Notes: generated by a model not told the origin, from the letters alone. A stretch of DNA of 64,000 nucleotides from Paragonimus westermani (GCA_008508345.1 QNGE01000966.1:26063-90062); one strand, 5' to 3'; shown: positions 12,811-26,165, numbered from the stretch's first letter. Made by a program: numbers and translations.

Positions 12811-13633
12811 CGGTTCTCCAACCAGAACTGCTGATGGACCTATCACTACAATGTTCGTCTCCAGGGAAGTTTAACAGTGAATCTAGGTCAAAGTTGCACA
12901 GTGAAGTCAGAAGAACGAGAGACTAACGAACGGAACTGGAGATTCGTTCGACAAACAAATTTCAACACAATAAATTTAAAAACGATTGGCAGGTTAAGTG
13001 AATTAGTAGGTCGATTAACAGAAAGATCGTAGTTAGTATGAATGTTGGCTAAACGGTCGTGTTTCCCTCCGATCTTTCGTGTGCACGTATTTGGCTTCAT
13101 CGTGTATTGGTCACACCACAAAAACGACTGGCTTGAAACTTCACCCACCTTCGGAAACTGCAGTCGATGGTAGTGGTGTCCAAATTTGTAACAACCAGAC
13201 TCCTACCGGATTATTAACATTTCTGTCATTTAGTATGTTGTAATCAGCCTGACAGCCAGATACAAGAATTCTACCCTACTGTTACACTCATGCTAACAGA
13301 GAGGTCAAGAAGGAGTTTTTGTCAACCAGACAACCCAAAAACTTCCTTTGAATTACTGCTAATCGACCTTCAGATCGGTTAGGTTTGTTGCTGTGACTTA
13401 GCAGTGGGCTTGTGATTCGTATCATCTCACTCTCGTGTTCACTTTAAAGTTGCTACCGGCCTAGTGAGTTAACGTCTAAGTCAGGAGTCATTTGAGCTTG
13501 AAATGACTGAGTTACTCGCGGGCGACTTTTCGGCAAAATAAGTTGGTCTCAGTTCTTGAAGGATGGCTGATACAACGAACATAATACTCGATTACTGAAA
13601 ACCTTTGGCCTCTAGGAGGTTAGAAGTGAGTAA
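12811..13633. other. interval without a recognised feature
   Basis: It may include decayed upstream parts of the two flanking retroelements, but I could not match any block. An 86-codon minus-strand frame near 12.89-13.15 kb shows no motif. Confidence 0.45.
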
Positions 13634-14236
13634 TTAGTGTGTTATAGAAGGTTCATAGATAGGCACAGTAGACAAAAACTACCACCCAAATAGGTGGTCA
13701 CTGTAGAGAAAAAGAGAGTGTACATAGAGCTACCCTTTAGGGGTGATTATGTCATGTAGCAAACAGCACAGCGATTAAGAAATTCAATTAAACGAACATT
13801 TAATGCAGCTGAACTCCGTGTAATCGCTCGGACTCAGAAACTACCAGTGCCTTCAGTCAAAGGAGATCAACCTATCGGTGCCACTTCGCAATGTGTTTAC
13901 CAATTTGTATGTAACTGCGGAGAAAGTTACATAGGCAGAACCGAGAGATGCTTGAGCTCCAGATTGAAGGAACATCTACCAAAATGGATACAGAAGTCCG
14001 TGTTACCGGAGAATGGCAATGCTGTTGAAACGCGTAAACAGCCAGTTTCCTCAGTCGCTAGACACATCTTGACCACCGGTCACGCCATCGATCCATCTTG
14101 TGCATTCAGAATCCTGTTGCGTCATTCTAACCCGAGATTCTTACGGTTTGCTGAAGCAGTTACACTTAATCGACTCAAACCAGTTCTCTGTGTTCAGGAA
14201 CAACTGTTCGTGAACTTGACCCTTCCCTGGACTTAA
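13634..14236 (+). mobile_element. Penelope-like element fragment: linker plus GIY-YIG endonuclease
   Basis: A single reading frame, broken only by TAG stops at 13691 and 13757, encodes the C-terminal part of a PLE polyprotein. The linker shows RFIDRH, then KKRVYIELPFRGD and an RTFNAAELRVI block. The endonuclease core follows as CVYQFVCNCGESYIGRTERC, then SSRLKEH, an RHILTTGH block and RFAEAVTL, which supply the tyrosine, YIG, arginine, histidine and glutamate positions of GIY-YIG nucleases. In PLEs this domain nicks target DNA for integration. From 13760 the frame is open to the stop at 14234-14236. The reverse transcriptase that should precede it was not found, so this is a 3' fragment (5' truncation is common for these elements). 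Confidence 0.8.
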
Positions 14237-15597
14237 TGACTTATCCTAACTCGCTTATTGACTATCCACCCCTCAATTCGTTTGTTGTAAAAAAGCCCAT
14301 CCATGTTATTGTAAATTTGGTACTGATGAGTCAATACGAAATGCTTGCATCTACCAGTTTTCGTGTCCTAACTGCTTTGTTCAAACTGTTCAAGAGAACC
14401 AATTGTTCCATATTATAAAAGCATTTGCCGTTAACAGAAGTCCATGTGTTCTGTAAGTTTTCCTAGATGTGGATGTTTAGCACAGAAGACAGTAGGCTAC
14501 CGAGAAAGATAAGACATACTCCACTTACTTGAGAACATGCTTACACAGGTTATGTCTCCTTTTTCAAAGTGGTCAACATCATTCCTTGAAGTGATGCGGC
14601 AGATAGCTCATACATTGTGAACAATTTAATCGACATTACTGGTAAATCATTGGAAACTTTAATTGGTATGAACTGCATGCCGTTCACAAACAGCCATAAC
14701 TTTAACATTCATGTAGATCTCCTGGTCGAGTTTTATCAAAACATTCACTAGACTGGAATTTCGTTCGTGCTAGGGTTCGTCAGTAGTGCATACCGCTTTG
14801 ACGACCATGACTTCGACTTGGATCAGGCTTTCATGAGGCGGTCAAGCCATCTCAGCATTCTTCACGATCGAATGCAGCCGGGCTTCCTTTTGCAGCACGA
14901 TTTTTTACGTGACCAATGAGAGACGGGACGTTCAACTAACTGTGGGCGATTTTGACCTTGACCTTTTACTGCTTCTTGCCTTTATTTATTTGGAAACGTC
15001 CTGAACACTACTCTCAAGGTTGGTATTGCAAATAGTGTTTAAGTGAACAGGCTATTTGATAAATTATGGACATTGTCTTAATTTATCTCGGCAGTGGAAT
15101 AATACTTTCTGATTGGGCTCGGAAGAAGTACCACTTACCAGCTACTCTCAAGCGCATGAACCTTCGAGGCACAACATACAGCTAAAATCGTGTAGACTCG
15201 AGTACAATTTAGCCTACGGTAATAACCAAAGTACAAATGAACTAGCCTGTTCTGCAGTACTCAGTGACGACATTGTGGAATATAAGATGTAGTGAAATGA
15301 GAGACTTTCACCCTGAGACGATTGGTATCTGTAACATCCAGGAGACCAGAGCCTGTAGGTAGCAGCTGGGAGTATGTATATTTTTAACATGGAATATTTA
15401 ACCCGAAAATCACTGCTGTACTATTGACAAAGTTTGATGAGCTACACCAACAATACATAATCGTGTGCACGATCTTTGTGGTCTACTTACATACGTCACA
15501 TAATTGATAGTTGAAACTAGACAACTTCATGGGCCAGACATCTTTTACTGGTAGTACGATTGGCACCGTGACCATGTTTTGAGAATCATGATCTTAC
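14237..15597. other. interval without a recognised gene
   Basis: Starts with the likely 3' flank of the PLE fragment. A more GC-rich patch at about 14.76-14.96 kb and a GACCTT/GACCTT doublet near 14.95 kb stand out slightly, but no family could be assigned. Confidence 0.45.
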
Positions 15598-15702
15598 TGT
15601 AGTGAGAAGGCGTCCAATAAAGCACAATCTTTATTGTCCAAATCGCCAGTCACATGCGACGCGCGCTCTCTCGTTTATGAGTCATAATTCCAATCCACAA
15701 CA
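15598..15702 (-). repeat. short LTR of a Gypsy-type retrotransposon
   Basis: On the minus strand the segment begins TGTTGTGG at 15702, directly after a purine run (ACCGGGGGGA), and ends CTACA at 15598, giving the TG...CA ends of an LTR next to a polypurine tract. Inside is AATAAAG-ATTGTG-CTTTATT, a perfect hairpin that contains a poly(A) signal, as found in R regions. Positions 15600-15641 recur, on the other strand, at 53657-53698 with two differences. At about 105 bp it would be a short LTR, so the boundary at the purine tract is tentative. Confidence 0.5.
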
Positions 15703-16120
15703 TCCCCCCGGTTTCCGTTCACACGTCGTGTGCACTTCTAACCGGTTTACGTGTGTGATCGGCGCCTTCTATCGGGGGTTTCCGCTTGCCATTCCTCGTC
15801 TGTTTGTCCGATTTCCTTGCGCAATGGCTCATCCGGCTGCTCGTGCTGTCCGCCATCCACCCAATGTTGGCCTTGACCGTATTCCAACATCGTGTCGAGA
15901 TGTTCTCCTAAATGTTGGAAAAACCACGCCTCCGATCTGGCCATCTGTCGTATTTCGCCTGCCCTGCCTCGCCCGTTGGGTCGATCCAGTCGAGCGATGA
16001 CTCATCCGGTCGCGCACGTTGTTCTTGATTCGATCGTGGCAGGCTTTTGAACGTACCTCCCCCCGCGTTGAAGTATTCGGCCGAGCGTTCGAAAACTCAC
16101 ACCTCCGACCCGACATTCCA
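15703..16120 (-). mobile_element. internal 3' part of the LTR retrotransposon
   Basis: This GC-rich, CpG-rich block contrasts with its AT-rich surroundings and directly precedes the polypurine tract on the minus strand. The last readable piece is APITHVNRLEV, which resembles the HVNRL block closing many Gypsy pol proteins. Upstream, minus-strand frames stay open for 65-95 codons but no integrase core was identified. It is probably a decayed pol tail. The plus-strand frame across the same bases is likely a by-product of the GC content. Confidence 0.4.
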
Positions 16121-18835
16121 CCACATTACGACAGCGCTTGCTGGATTTTGATGACCTTCGGGCGTTCTAGGTTAAATTCGAGAACGTAGTCGAGATAGAC
16201 AGAGTCGAGATCAACTTTCAGAGGATGGAAACCCTACAGGCGTTTATGAAAGACAGAGCAATTGCGCTGTTGTAGGCAACGTGGGAGATTTCTGCGAAGC
16301 AGGGGTGGACTGCTCCAGAGTAAGCACTAGTGATTGTATTACACTGCCCCGCAGTTCCCTAGAAAATGATGGAGCGGTCGAGGGCCGATGGGACAAGTAC
16401 CGGACCGGTCTATATGCGCCATCCTTTAGTGGTCAATAGACGGACCACTACTTAAAGTGGACTAAGGTATCAGAGGGCGATCGTCAGTTCCGTAGCATAT
16501 TAGAAGGCTCCCAGTGACTACCCATGCCCAGTACCATACTGTACACACCAGCCGATGAATGGACATCGATAAACCTGCAAAAGGAGCGTGAAGGGTTTGT
16601 AGTTATGTGCGTGATCACACTGAAGACAAAGGTCAATTTTCAAAAGAAAACATTACAGGAATTGCAGTTGATGGTAGGACAACAGCGAGTGGATGTAAAC
16701 CTACTGGCAACAACGACAACATTGAGGAACGACAAGCAAAAAGGTCGGTTGAAACATGTCGAATGACACTGATGGAGAGAAGACAAATCTGTAGGCTAAA
16801 AAAGTCGCTCATAAAGATTTTCAAACAAAAGATCTACACGTTTCTAGTCTTTAATCCAGCCAGTCACTGAGGCGCGCCTGTCGTTCTTTCTGATTCGTAC
16901 TATACTACCCTTAAAGCGTCAATAAGTAGTGTACAAACATGTCGGTGTTTGCTAAACATATAAAAACCAGCGTTGTTGATGAATTGGTGAGGATGCTCAT
17001 GAAACAATCAAAAGAATTTTTCAAATAACCTCTTGGGCGTCACTGTGTGCAGTTTAGACAACAATTTGCCCTCAAGGTGATCAAGTCGTGTCGTTGGAGG
17101 AGACAACCAAATTTGGCACTAATGTTATTTGAACAGAATTCGTCACATACCATTTTTTCCAACATCTTTTGTTTTCAAATTTTCATGTACCTTTTAAGAA
17201 GCGGTTATTGATCTCTGCGAATATAGCTTGAGACATTCTGAGTTTCCTGGTGGAAAGGTCACCGATGGGAATCGATTGAAAATGCTGAAGAACGTTTGAT
17301 TCCGTGTTGAGTGGTTGATAGAAAGTGATGAGTGAAGTTTGCATTGGTTCTGGTCTAACTCCTTATAAGTCCGGGCAGTTGTAAGAATGAGACTGTGATA
17401 AAAAAAGATGGAAAAGATAACTAGATGGAGGAAATGTGACCGAGTATTTTGGTTGTATTCGGAACTCGTAGCACCTGCGCAAGTCTACATGACACAAGAA
17501 ATATGAATTAAAAGTGACGGCCATAACATTCAAAGAGAACACAATACAACGTGGGTAAACTGGCCGATCCACAACTCATGCCGAAAGAATACTAGGTACG
17601 AGAGCCGCGAATAAGCTACATGCCACGACACCCGTAGTCACCTCGTGGAACTACAGTATGAGCATTCCACAAACTTTCGGTGAAACGCGCGCAACCAACA
17701 CCGACCACCGCATCTCAAACGAATTGCGGACGTAATTCGGCACGCGGACAACACAGGTGACCAGAAGTAAGTTGGTGTGTGAATCGCACGAGCGCCCCAT
17801 CAAAATCATTTGGATTGCTGTGCAATCCGAAGGAGTGATTTGGTTTTCTCCATACGTACGTTGAGTTTGCGCTGGTGTTTTCTTCTACAACAAACACAGA
17901 TGGGATAATCCAGACGGAATATGCCAGAACATCGAATGAGTATTTTCTGCTAATCAAGCGGCCTAACAGGAGTTGTTGCTTTGCCGGCCAGGGGATATCA
18001 AGTTAAACAAAGGTCAGCATGCGAATAACACGTGGAGCATTCATACAGTTTAAATAACCTGGCTGAATTTAATAACAAGTAGGCTGTTTTGACACGCATT
18101 TTTTGCTTTTCCCTCTTTTTTCTCAATAAGTACTGTGATTTTCACAACAAACAGTGAAAGTTAAAGTATTCGGGCTCCATTTCGAAACATATCAACGAAA
18201 TCAACACTGACCTGAATCCTTTGAAGTAAACTTTTTTAGACTAGTCAGGCAAAACACAATGGTACTAGATTAGCTTTCTTGAATGTTAACATATGGTTTG
18301 TTGACAGCCAGAGGTCATCCGGAAATATCGGTCACATGAAAAGAAACTGTCTTTCTCGCGGTTTCTGGTTCATCTCAGTTTGTGTTTTACCGTATTTTGC
18401 AAATGGTTTTTGATTAAATATAATCGTTAATCCAGCTCACCGGTAAAATATTGCTGTCGCAGTTTTCGCGGATGCAGTCAATCCGTGTGCAATGGTGTTC
18501 AGCCTACTGTCTTGAAAACACTCGACTTAAATGTTTCACGTCTTCACTTTCTACCCAGTCGCCACCCTCTTAATCAGTTTGATCTCACCGGTTCAGTGAA
18601 CACGATTCCAATCTAAGTCTCACCTTAAATTCTTTCTTTGTTTCTCTCAACTGATCTCAGCATGATGTAAATATCCTACTCATTAGGATACTCGACCTGC
18701 TTTGCTGTAGATTCTTGAAACTTGTTTCTTAATCTCTGACGGCATGGCATCATGGACGATAAGAAAGAAATATTTATTTTCGTTTCCACCTTAAATAATT
18801 GAGACACAAATCTCTATGGAGTACATATTCAACTG
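16121..18835. other. interval with one coding-like patch, otherwise nothing recognised
   Basis: From about 16.14 to 16.51 kb the sequence remains GC-richer and includes a plus-strand frame (near 16.19-16.27 kb) with an INFQRMETLQAFMKDRAIALL-like reading that I cannot assign. It may be part of the same LTR element or another repeat. Beyond 16.9 kb the sequence is AT-rich with only short overlapping frames. Confidence 0.4.
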
Positions 18836-19020
18836 AAGCAGGCGTAGTGTTCCTCGGTATAAGTGTGGCTGGAATTCAAATCCCGGCCATGACAAAGATA
18901 CACACTACTGATGATCTCTCACACTAACGGAATTCGAGTCTAGTAACTGTTTTCTGAAGAGGTTGATTTAAAGTAGTGCAGAAGTTGCTTTCGATTGAGT
19001 GATGTTCAAAATATAATTTT
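18836..19020 (+). mobile_element. SINE-like repeat, family B, copy 1
   Basis: It aligns by eye with the 44.13-44.33 kb copy through several blocks: a tRNA-like box B region (GGAATTCAAATCCCGGCC), then ACACTACTGATGATCTC, then TTCGAGTCTAGT, an AGAGG block and a GAGTGATGTTCAA block. The box A end looks shortened. Box B-like sequence at the head and a shared unrelated body are the usual form of a tRNA-derived SINE, which relies on a LINE for its movement. Confidence 0.55.
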
Positions 19021-22000
19021 GTTTGCCAACAAATCGTGCCTTAGAATCGCATATTAGCGACTTGGCTGTATCCTTTTTTACAGAACCATTGGTCCAATAA
19101 GTATGGCTTCCGACTGAATCAATTCAAATGGTTGTTAAACATTTCTGCACTGTTAACGAATAGTTCTGACGTGCTGAACTCAACATCTAGATTGCATGTG
19201 TTCCATATAACATTTATTCTACTTAAAGATTTAAAGTAGCATATATTCTTCTGAAGTCAACGTACCTCGTCACCCTTCAATTGTGCCCATTTTTACCACT
19301 GAGACATACTTGCACACGTAATCAATTCTTAGGAACCCGAAAACTGTTACACGGAATTAATTGGTATCTATATTTATTAGTTGCATTTAGTTGCCTATCG
19401 TATCGCACAATATTCACATATATGAATCAGCGTGTTTAGTCCATACCACTGGATTTGAGTTGATAATTTGTCACGTGAAAACCTGAGGGAAAATCGTCGA
19501 CTGAATACTGTTTTGTACCGTTTTAAAGTGTGCAGTTGAGAAACACTGAATATGCAACTAAGTTAAAGCATACTTTAGTGGATATGTGTAGTGTATGCGT
19601 GGTCACCTCAAACTACCTTTGTAAAAGACTTGCACGAAAGTAATAAATTAGAGAAACGACTGTAAATACTTTCGTTTTGTGCCTTACTCAGTACACACGC
19701 CAGTTTTGCTAACCGTTTCTTCAGAGGATAAGCTGCACTGGCGGCTGGCTGGCTAGCATTTCGTGACTGTTCGACATGTAACGCTTTGAGTGTGTATAGC
19801 TGTTTCCGTTTCAATATTTCCATGTGTGTTAACTATTGTGATCGATTACCCTTCGATTGTGCATCTTAATTTTTGTGACAGAGGTTGGGATTCAAAATGC
19901 GTCCTAATACGGTCCACAGAGCAGTCCTCATTTGCCATGAATTTTCGTCTACGTTCATTCTCCTTGGTGGATCAGAATCTCGTCATGTACGTGTAACTGT
20001 CGTCTTTTCTCGTAGAACAACAAGACGCTTTCATATTCAGCTCTCTCGGTGTTCATGTGCACGGGTATAACGAACAATTCGGTCAAATCCCCTCTCGACG
20101 AAGTCCAAAAAAGTATTTTCCGTTTTTCCTTGTAACAGAGAACTTAACACCAAAACAAGATTGTTCTAGGATCAAGAGGACCAATCGGAGGAATCTGTGG
20201 ACCATTTTGCCATGTGATTGCTAAAGCTGCTGAAGTGTTCTTTGTAAAATCGTGACTCGTTTATCCACCAAAACTCACCGGCATGTTTGGAAATTTGAAA
20301 GTAGAGTACGGTTGACAAAAGCGAGACCGGGTTTAATGGATGAGACTTTAAGTGTAACCGGAGTTGCCGAATCTGCATCAAAAACATCAGGAGTTTTGTT
20401 GTGGAACATTTTTGACACAACGGTTAGCTATGAGTCCTAGTCAAAGTCCTGGTTTTAGCAGCCACATTCGGTACCCAACTTGTTTTCATTGACAAGGCCT
20501 GGAGTTGGCGGAGCAGCAACAAGCAAAATTATCCGATTATGCTCTCCCAGGTTCCCGCTTACTGGTCGAGTTCCAGGTGAATGGATCGAGAATTTTCCAC
20601 TGTGCTTGTGGATCGGATGTTTTTGGTCTTTCTTTGTTCCATCTGCTTCCCACAAGAATAGACGGTGGTTATTGATTTATCCAGTGGATTTACTTGGCTG
20701 TTCTACCATGAAAATATTAGACAACGAAGTGTCTTAACTTTCTGTCCGTCCTAAGTTTACTTCCAACGGCTCAACGACACCATACAGACCCGTCATGTCA
20801 AATCATACTGTCTTGCAAACCACGGTGTCACCATGTGTATGCGACAATAGGGATGAAGGGATTCCATACTAGGTATGTGTTTCCGATTATATCCCTTGGG
20901 CTGGTATAATTGCTATTTATACTCTGATTAAAGCCGAATACAACGTTGATTTGCAACCAGGAACTTTGCTAGTTGATGAATGAAAAGTTAACTCACTGTA
21001 CGTCAAATCTCAAGTGGAAGATGGTGGTCTAGAATATGGTCACTGGAAGCAGGACCTAATGAGACAACTACGGGACGTCAGGATCCCTAGTGCACCTGCG
21101 TTCGAGTGGGAAGGAGCAGTCTGGTTGATCGAACCTCATTCAACAGTGCATTAATATCAGGGACTTGAGTGAGGTAAGACATTCAGTTTGAAGTGATGTC
21201 ATCACAACTAGGCCGGACGGCAGGTGATCTGGAAGTTATTCATGGGAACAGATACGTGGATAAATACAAGTGCAACCATTGCAAAAAGTCTCCGTCGAAC
21301 CTTATAAACAAAGCAATGTAACGAACAAACGGACCAACAGTCCCTTCAGTGGTTAATGAATCTGGAAGATTCCGATGGCCTAAACGAGCGCCGGAAGAAA
21401 CAACCGGAGAAAAAAATTTTTTAGGTGCTTCTACATCATTGAATGTTGTTGCCTTGCTTCGGCGGCCTTCTAGATAGCATGGAATGTGCTTCGTCTTAAT
21501 ACCTTATCGCTTAACGCCATTATCGTTTCAGTCCGTAGACTCACACGTTTACAAGACTTTCAGGACGCCGTACAGAAAAGGAAAACTGATTTGCGAACTG
21601 ACTCTAATGGGATTCATAAATTCTACTGAGGTTGAAATGAAAGGTTGCCTAAATACGTTACATCACATAAATTACAAGGTACCACTTAATACTCCAGTAA
21701 CTGTGATAGCAGTCAGCTAGGCGCTTATTGCTATGCAAATAGAGAGGTTCAAAAAACGTTTGGCACACGACGAACGCCTCCATAACCTACCATCAGGAGT
21801 CATATGCTGTTGTGCTAAGATGGGAGTCACAATGATTTGACGGTTTCTACAAGATTGAATGATCTGTGATCGAAGGAAATCACGCGATATCGCTAGCTAC
21901 TCACACAATGGGTGAGAAAGGATGGAAGTACGTTTCCATCTTACCTGGACTGTATGACGACGATCATTACACGGGTCTGTACTGATGATTCCGAGCCATT

Positions 22001-25000
22001 AGCACAGCTGAATATCTATCGACTGTCTAGACGGAAAGGCTTTGTGACTTATGCCCAAAAAACAGCTGGCCTACCCATTTGATGGTGGGGGGGTTTAATC
22101 AACAGTAACGTTACTCAAACGACCATTTTGCATATTAGTGTTGGTGTTCTTCAATTTATTCGGGAACAACATTGACAGATCGAAAGGTGACTTGTACATG
22201 ACAGTGTGCTCGTGTCTGATTTTTTCACGGGATTGGATAAAGAAGGATGGGCACGAAATACACAGTGAGTCTTCTGTGACTTTCATGGTAACATCATTGA
22301 TTTGGATGAACAAGTGCTTGAGAAAACTTACAATACTTAGTTGAGAGCTGTTGTGAAATAGGTGTATCCTGAGTGTATAGTTCAACCAAGATAATTATGA
22401 CCTATGGAAGGGGTGACCACATAATTTTGTTTCAGGAGATACGCATTCTCACGATTGTCATCCTGCTTTTGTTTGGTTTAGTAACTGGAGGCCACGTGAA
22501 GCTGATTCAGACCGTATTGTTTCTGTGCACAGAAAACCTGATGAGGTGATCATAACATTGGATGAACCATCCATTGCCTTGAATTATGTAACGGATTATC
22601 ATAATTCAGTTTGTTTATTCTGCTTCTTAAAACGGAGCAATTGATGGGTGGACGCGACGTGTCCAATGTTGAAAGAACTGAATTGTCTAGAATGTGTGTT
22701 TAGTGAGTGTTAATGATTTGCTGGAGAACGCATGTTGTTCTCCGCTACACAGTCAAATTCTGGTTTGAACAAGTATCCGGAAGTAATTCTCTGAAAACGG
22801 TTGACGTCCACTTGTTCAAAATTGTACTTGCCTATTTCATAAAGTTTTCTGAGCTAAGGGCTAGTAATATGTCTGATTGCCATCTACATTAGTTGTTTTG
22901 GAGGGTTTTGATTATGTTCGTTTTCAGCCGTTTCACGTGAGCCTTGTACAGTTTTGCAATTAGGTTTTCCTATGCTCGTTTGATTGCACATCGGGCTGGT
23001 TCACAGTTCAGTTGAAAAAGAACCAAAATTTTGTCTTCTCCTCAGCACCGTATAAATTCCAATTTTTCCGTTTGCCGTTATGGTGTTTTCGAGGCATGCG
23101 TGGGGGTTCGTTTATCAGGTCGTCCCAACTGGTCTTATTGGGTTCACAGACTAGGCGTAGCTTGGCGATAAACACTAATTCCCCACATAGTTTTCGGAAC
23201 ATCGCTGCTGAAACAGTGCTGTCTATAGGAGCACAGTTGGAATGCCAGTCGTTGGAGACTTAGGCCAGTATGTCGCTTCATAAGATATATGTGACAGATT
23301 ATCAGATTCACCGAAGGAAGCATCAAATAACATTTTACCTTATTCTGTTGGTCTGTACTGAATGTCTGTTTAACTTGCTAGTATGTGCTTCATTGAATAA
23401 GCTGTTCAGTATGCTTCCGTGTGCCTGGAAACGGTTAATGAGCTAGTCTTCAGTCCAGCTTATCTACTTTTGATAAGTGAATGCACATTACACAGTACGT
23501 CCATTTACGAAGGTGTGCGGAAACAAGGGAAATATTTTCTTTACACAAAACGAAATGTCAGCGTTAAACTTCTGAACATAAGTTCTTGTTTAGAGCAAAC
23601 TTTGAAGGTAGGTGTGTGCTTTTAGCTGTCACACTGTTGTCACTAATGCGTCAGTGGGAGTGTGAGGAACGACAAGAATAGTTGACGATTTTCTTAGTTA
23701 AGACTATCACAAATATCTGTTTGTGTCTATCACAATTGGATTTCTAAAGGTAACTGTCATTTGAAAGTGAAAACCTTGGAAGTAAGACTACAGTAAGCAT
23801 GCGAATTACTTCGACGAACAGGAGGTCGTTGCTGAAAATCGTTACCTTTCGAACGTAAAGCAGAAGTCATTCTTCGTGGCACAGTTTATTAAGTTTCTGT
23901 TGGTTATTTTATAGACAAGACGCATCAGTGAAACGAAGAACTACAGTTGGTGCTGACGCCCAAGCTTTCCTATTGGTCGGCTCGACTCCGCTTGTGGCTC
24001 GTTTGTTTTAACGTGTGACGCACTTAAATAACTTTTTTTCTATCCGGTGCTCGTTATAACAACATCCGATGCTGAAGCAGCGTGCCATCCTGATTGGTCC
24101 CCGCGCTGACATGACAGTACGTTCTCGTTGTCGACAATGATTGGCCGTAACCTTCTGCGAATCATTGATTGACTTAGTATCGAAGCGTTTGTCCAATCTA
24201 ATCCATTTACAGTCATTACCTTGTTGTTTTAGTAATACGCTCGGGAGCGAAGAATAGTGCGCTAGTTTTCTGAACAACGGAAAAATTCTGAATACTTCAA
24301 TTGATTTCATTGACATTAAAAGATCAACTGTTTAAAACTGTTCATAGTTATGATCTACTTAGCGTCATATCAGTGGTCATGCGGATTCAGCATAGTCAAT
24401 CCCTTATTGGTTCCACTTTCTCAGATATCTGCTGACATGAGGTCATTGTGGGTAGTTTCTGACAAAATGATAGTCTTCCATTAACGTTGTTTTCGATTCG
24501 TATCTGTTTAGGCGCGTATGCACTCATAACTGGCAGGAACTGGCAACCCGTGTAACACACTTTTCTACCGGATACAACCAGGTGCACTTTGACCACATGC
24601 AACCTCCCATTAAAAAACTTAGTTGAGTGTCCATTATTCCAGTTCAGAGCAAGTTTTAATATCAACACTAATCTTCAACTTCCCTCAAATTTTGTCATCG
24701 TCATAATCACGTTGGAAATCCTGTTAGAGTGTCGTGCACTCTCAAAATTCTGAGCAGACCCAACAAAACCTTGAAAGATTCGAAGCTTATGTTGATAGTC
24801 TTATGCTGTTTTCTATCTTCAATATCCAGTCTCTAAGGTTTTTCATCAGTGCACATGTGTACACTGTCAGTGTAACTAGCACAAAACGCATGTTGTAAAT
24901 GTACTGCTGAACATGTTCATTTGTGTCAAGTTTGCCTAAACGAAGTAGGATTTGAGTATTTTCACGAACGTTTACCGCGTCCACAATGAATAAGTTCTCA

Positions 25001-25804
25001 AAAAGGCATTCAGCTGACTATCGCCCTTATTGTGGACATCACGGTTGAAACTCGTGGATTTTGCTGAACCTCTGTTTTCTGATTCATGACTTTTCTCAAA
25101 TGTAACTAGGAAACTTCATATCGTTGGCGCTACTGCGTCAACAGCTTCTACACTGTTCCAGTCGATGGTGAAATGGTGATGATTTGCTACTGGTCAGCAC
25201 CAGATGATATAATCTGATTAAGCGTACGGAATTAGAGCACAAAACTTTGACAGGGTTTACCGGTTATTCACTCGATAATGAACCGGGGGGATTGTACCAC
25301 CTCAACTTACGATGTGGCCGATCTGATAATGAACCGGTCAAGAACCAGCAACCAACTTTGAGGTGGGTGATGAATGTGTGTCGGAGTGTAGGTCAAGTCT
25401 TCGAATCATCCAATCGCTTAACACCCAGTCTTTTAGCTCTGTCCAGACAATTTGTAATAAACGGACTCACACAAGTGGTTCTGCCCAATCTACTGTTCGT
25501 GGTAAATTCGGCGCATCGCATCATTCACACGAAGGGTCCGTAACGAACGTTGGGCTTTCACGCGATCACATGAGCAACCAAATGGTAATGAACAATTCGT
25601 GATTGACCTACGTCAGTAAATCTCTCGCACTCAGCTAGAATCGGCTGTCTCTGAAAGCAAGCTCATGAAGCAGACGTCCACTAACCTTATTGATCACACC
25701 AATGTTACACGGTCCGAGGACTCGTATTCATGCTGTTGAGTCTCCTTCAACAAGGGAACCCGTTACGTCTTGAGAGAGCAAACGACAGTGCATAGTCAAA
25801 ACAA
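19021..25804. other. long interval without a supported gene
   Basis: Only short, overlapping open frames on both strands. Frames of 60-102 codons near 20.2-20.7, 21.5, 22.1, 24.0-24.7 and 25.2-25.6 kb show no motif I know. Three CCAAT-type boxes (ATTGG) occur within 170 bases near 23.97, 24.09 and 24.14 kb, which might be chance or a promoter remnant. Confidence 0.45.
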
Positions 25805-25862
25805 AGGTTTTTCACAACTGTGTCTCATCCAAATCATCAAATCTGCCAAACCACTTATTGAT
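25805..25862 (+). repeat. SINE family A tail, partial copy
   Basis: The block TTTTTCACAACTGTGTCTCA and the following ATC-rich stretch ending CCAAACCACTTATTGATAG closely match the tail of the copy that lies 300 bases downstream (26105-26165). No tRNA-like head precedes it here, so this is either a truncated copy or one half of a duplicated tail. Confidence 0.55.
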
Positions 25863-26009
25863 AGTACAAGTTGTATGCTTAGCAGTGGTAGTGGTGTATT
25901 CCAGGGTGAACTATATGAGAAATCCTGTTGAGGCAGACGATCCCCTGGATCACCTGGCTAATTCTCTATGGAACAGTGGGACTGGTGTGTAACAATCCAG
26001 CTGTGAAAT

Positions 26010-26165
26010 TTGGGGACTCCTGGATGGCCTAGTATTGTAGCTAGTAGGGCGCTTGCCGCATTTGAGCATGCTGTTTCTGTCATTGGTCGAAATCCAGCTG
26101 GAATTATGACTTTTCACAGTTGCGTCTCATCTAAATAATCGGATCCACCAAAACTATTCATTAGC
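26010..26165 (+). mobile_element. tRNA-derived SINE, family A
   Basis: The head reads TGGATGGCCTAGTATTGTAG, with a box A-like TAGCTAGTAGGGCG and a box B-like GGTCGAAATCC near 26.09 kb, joined by GAGCATGCTGTTTCTGTCAT. The last block recurs almost exactly at 46.97 kb. The tail from 26105 matches 25805-25862. The layout of a Pol III split promoter followed by a non-tRNA body is that of a SINE. Confidence 0.6.
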
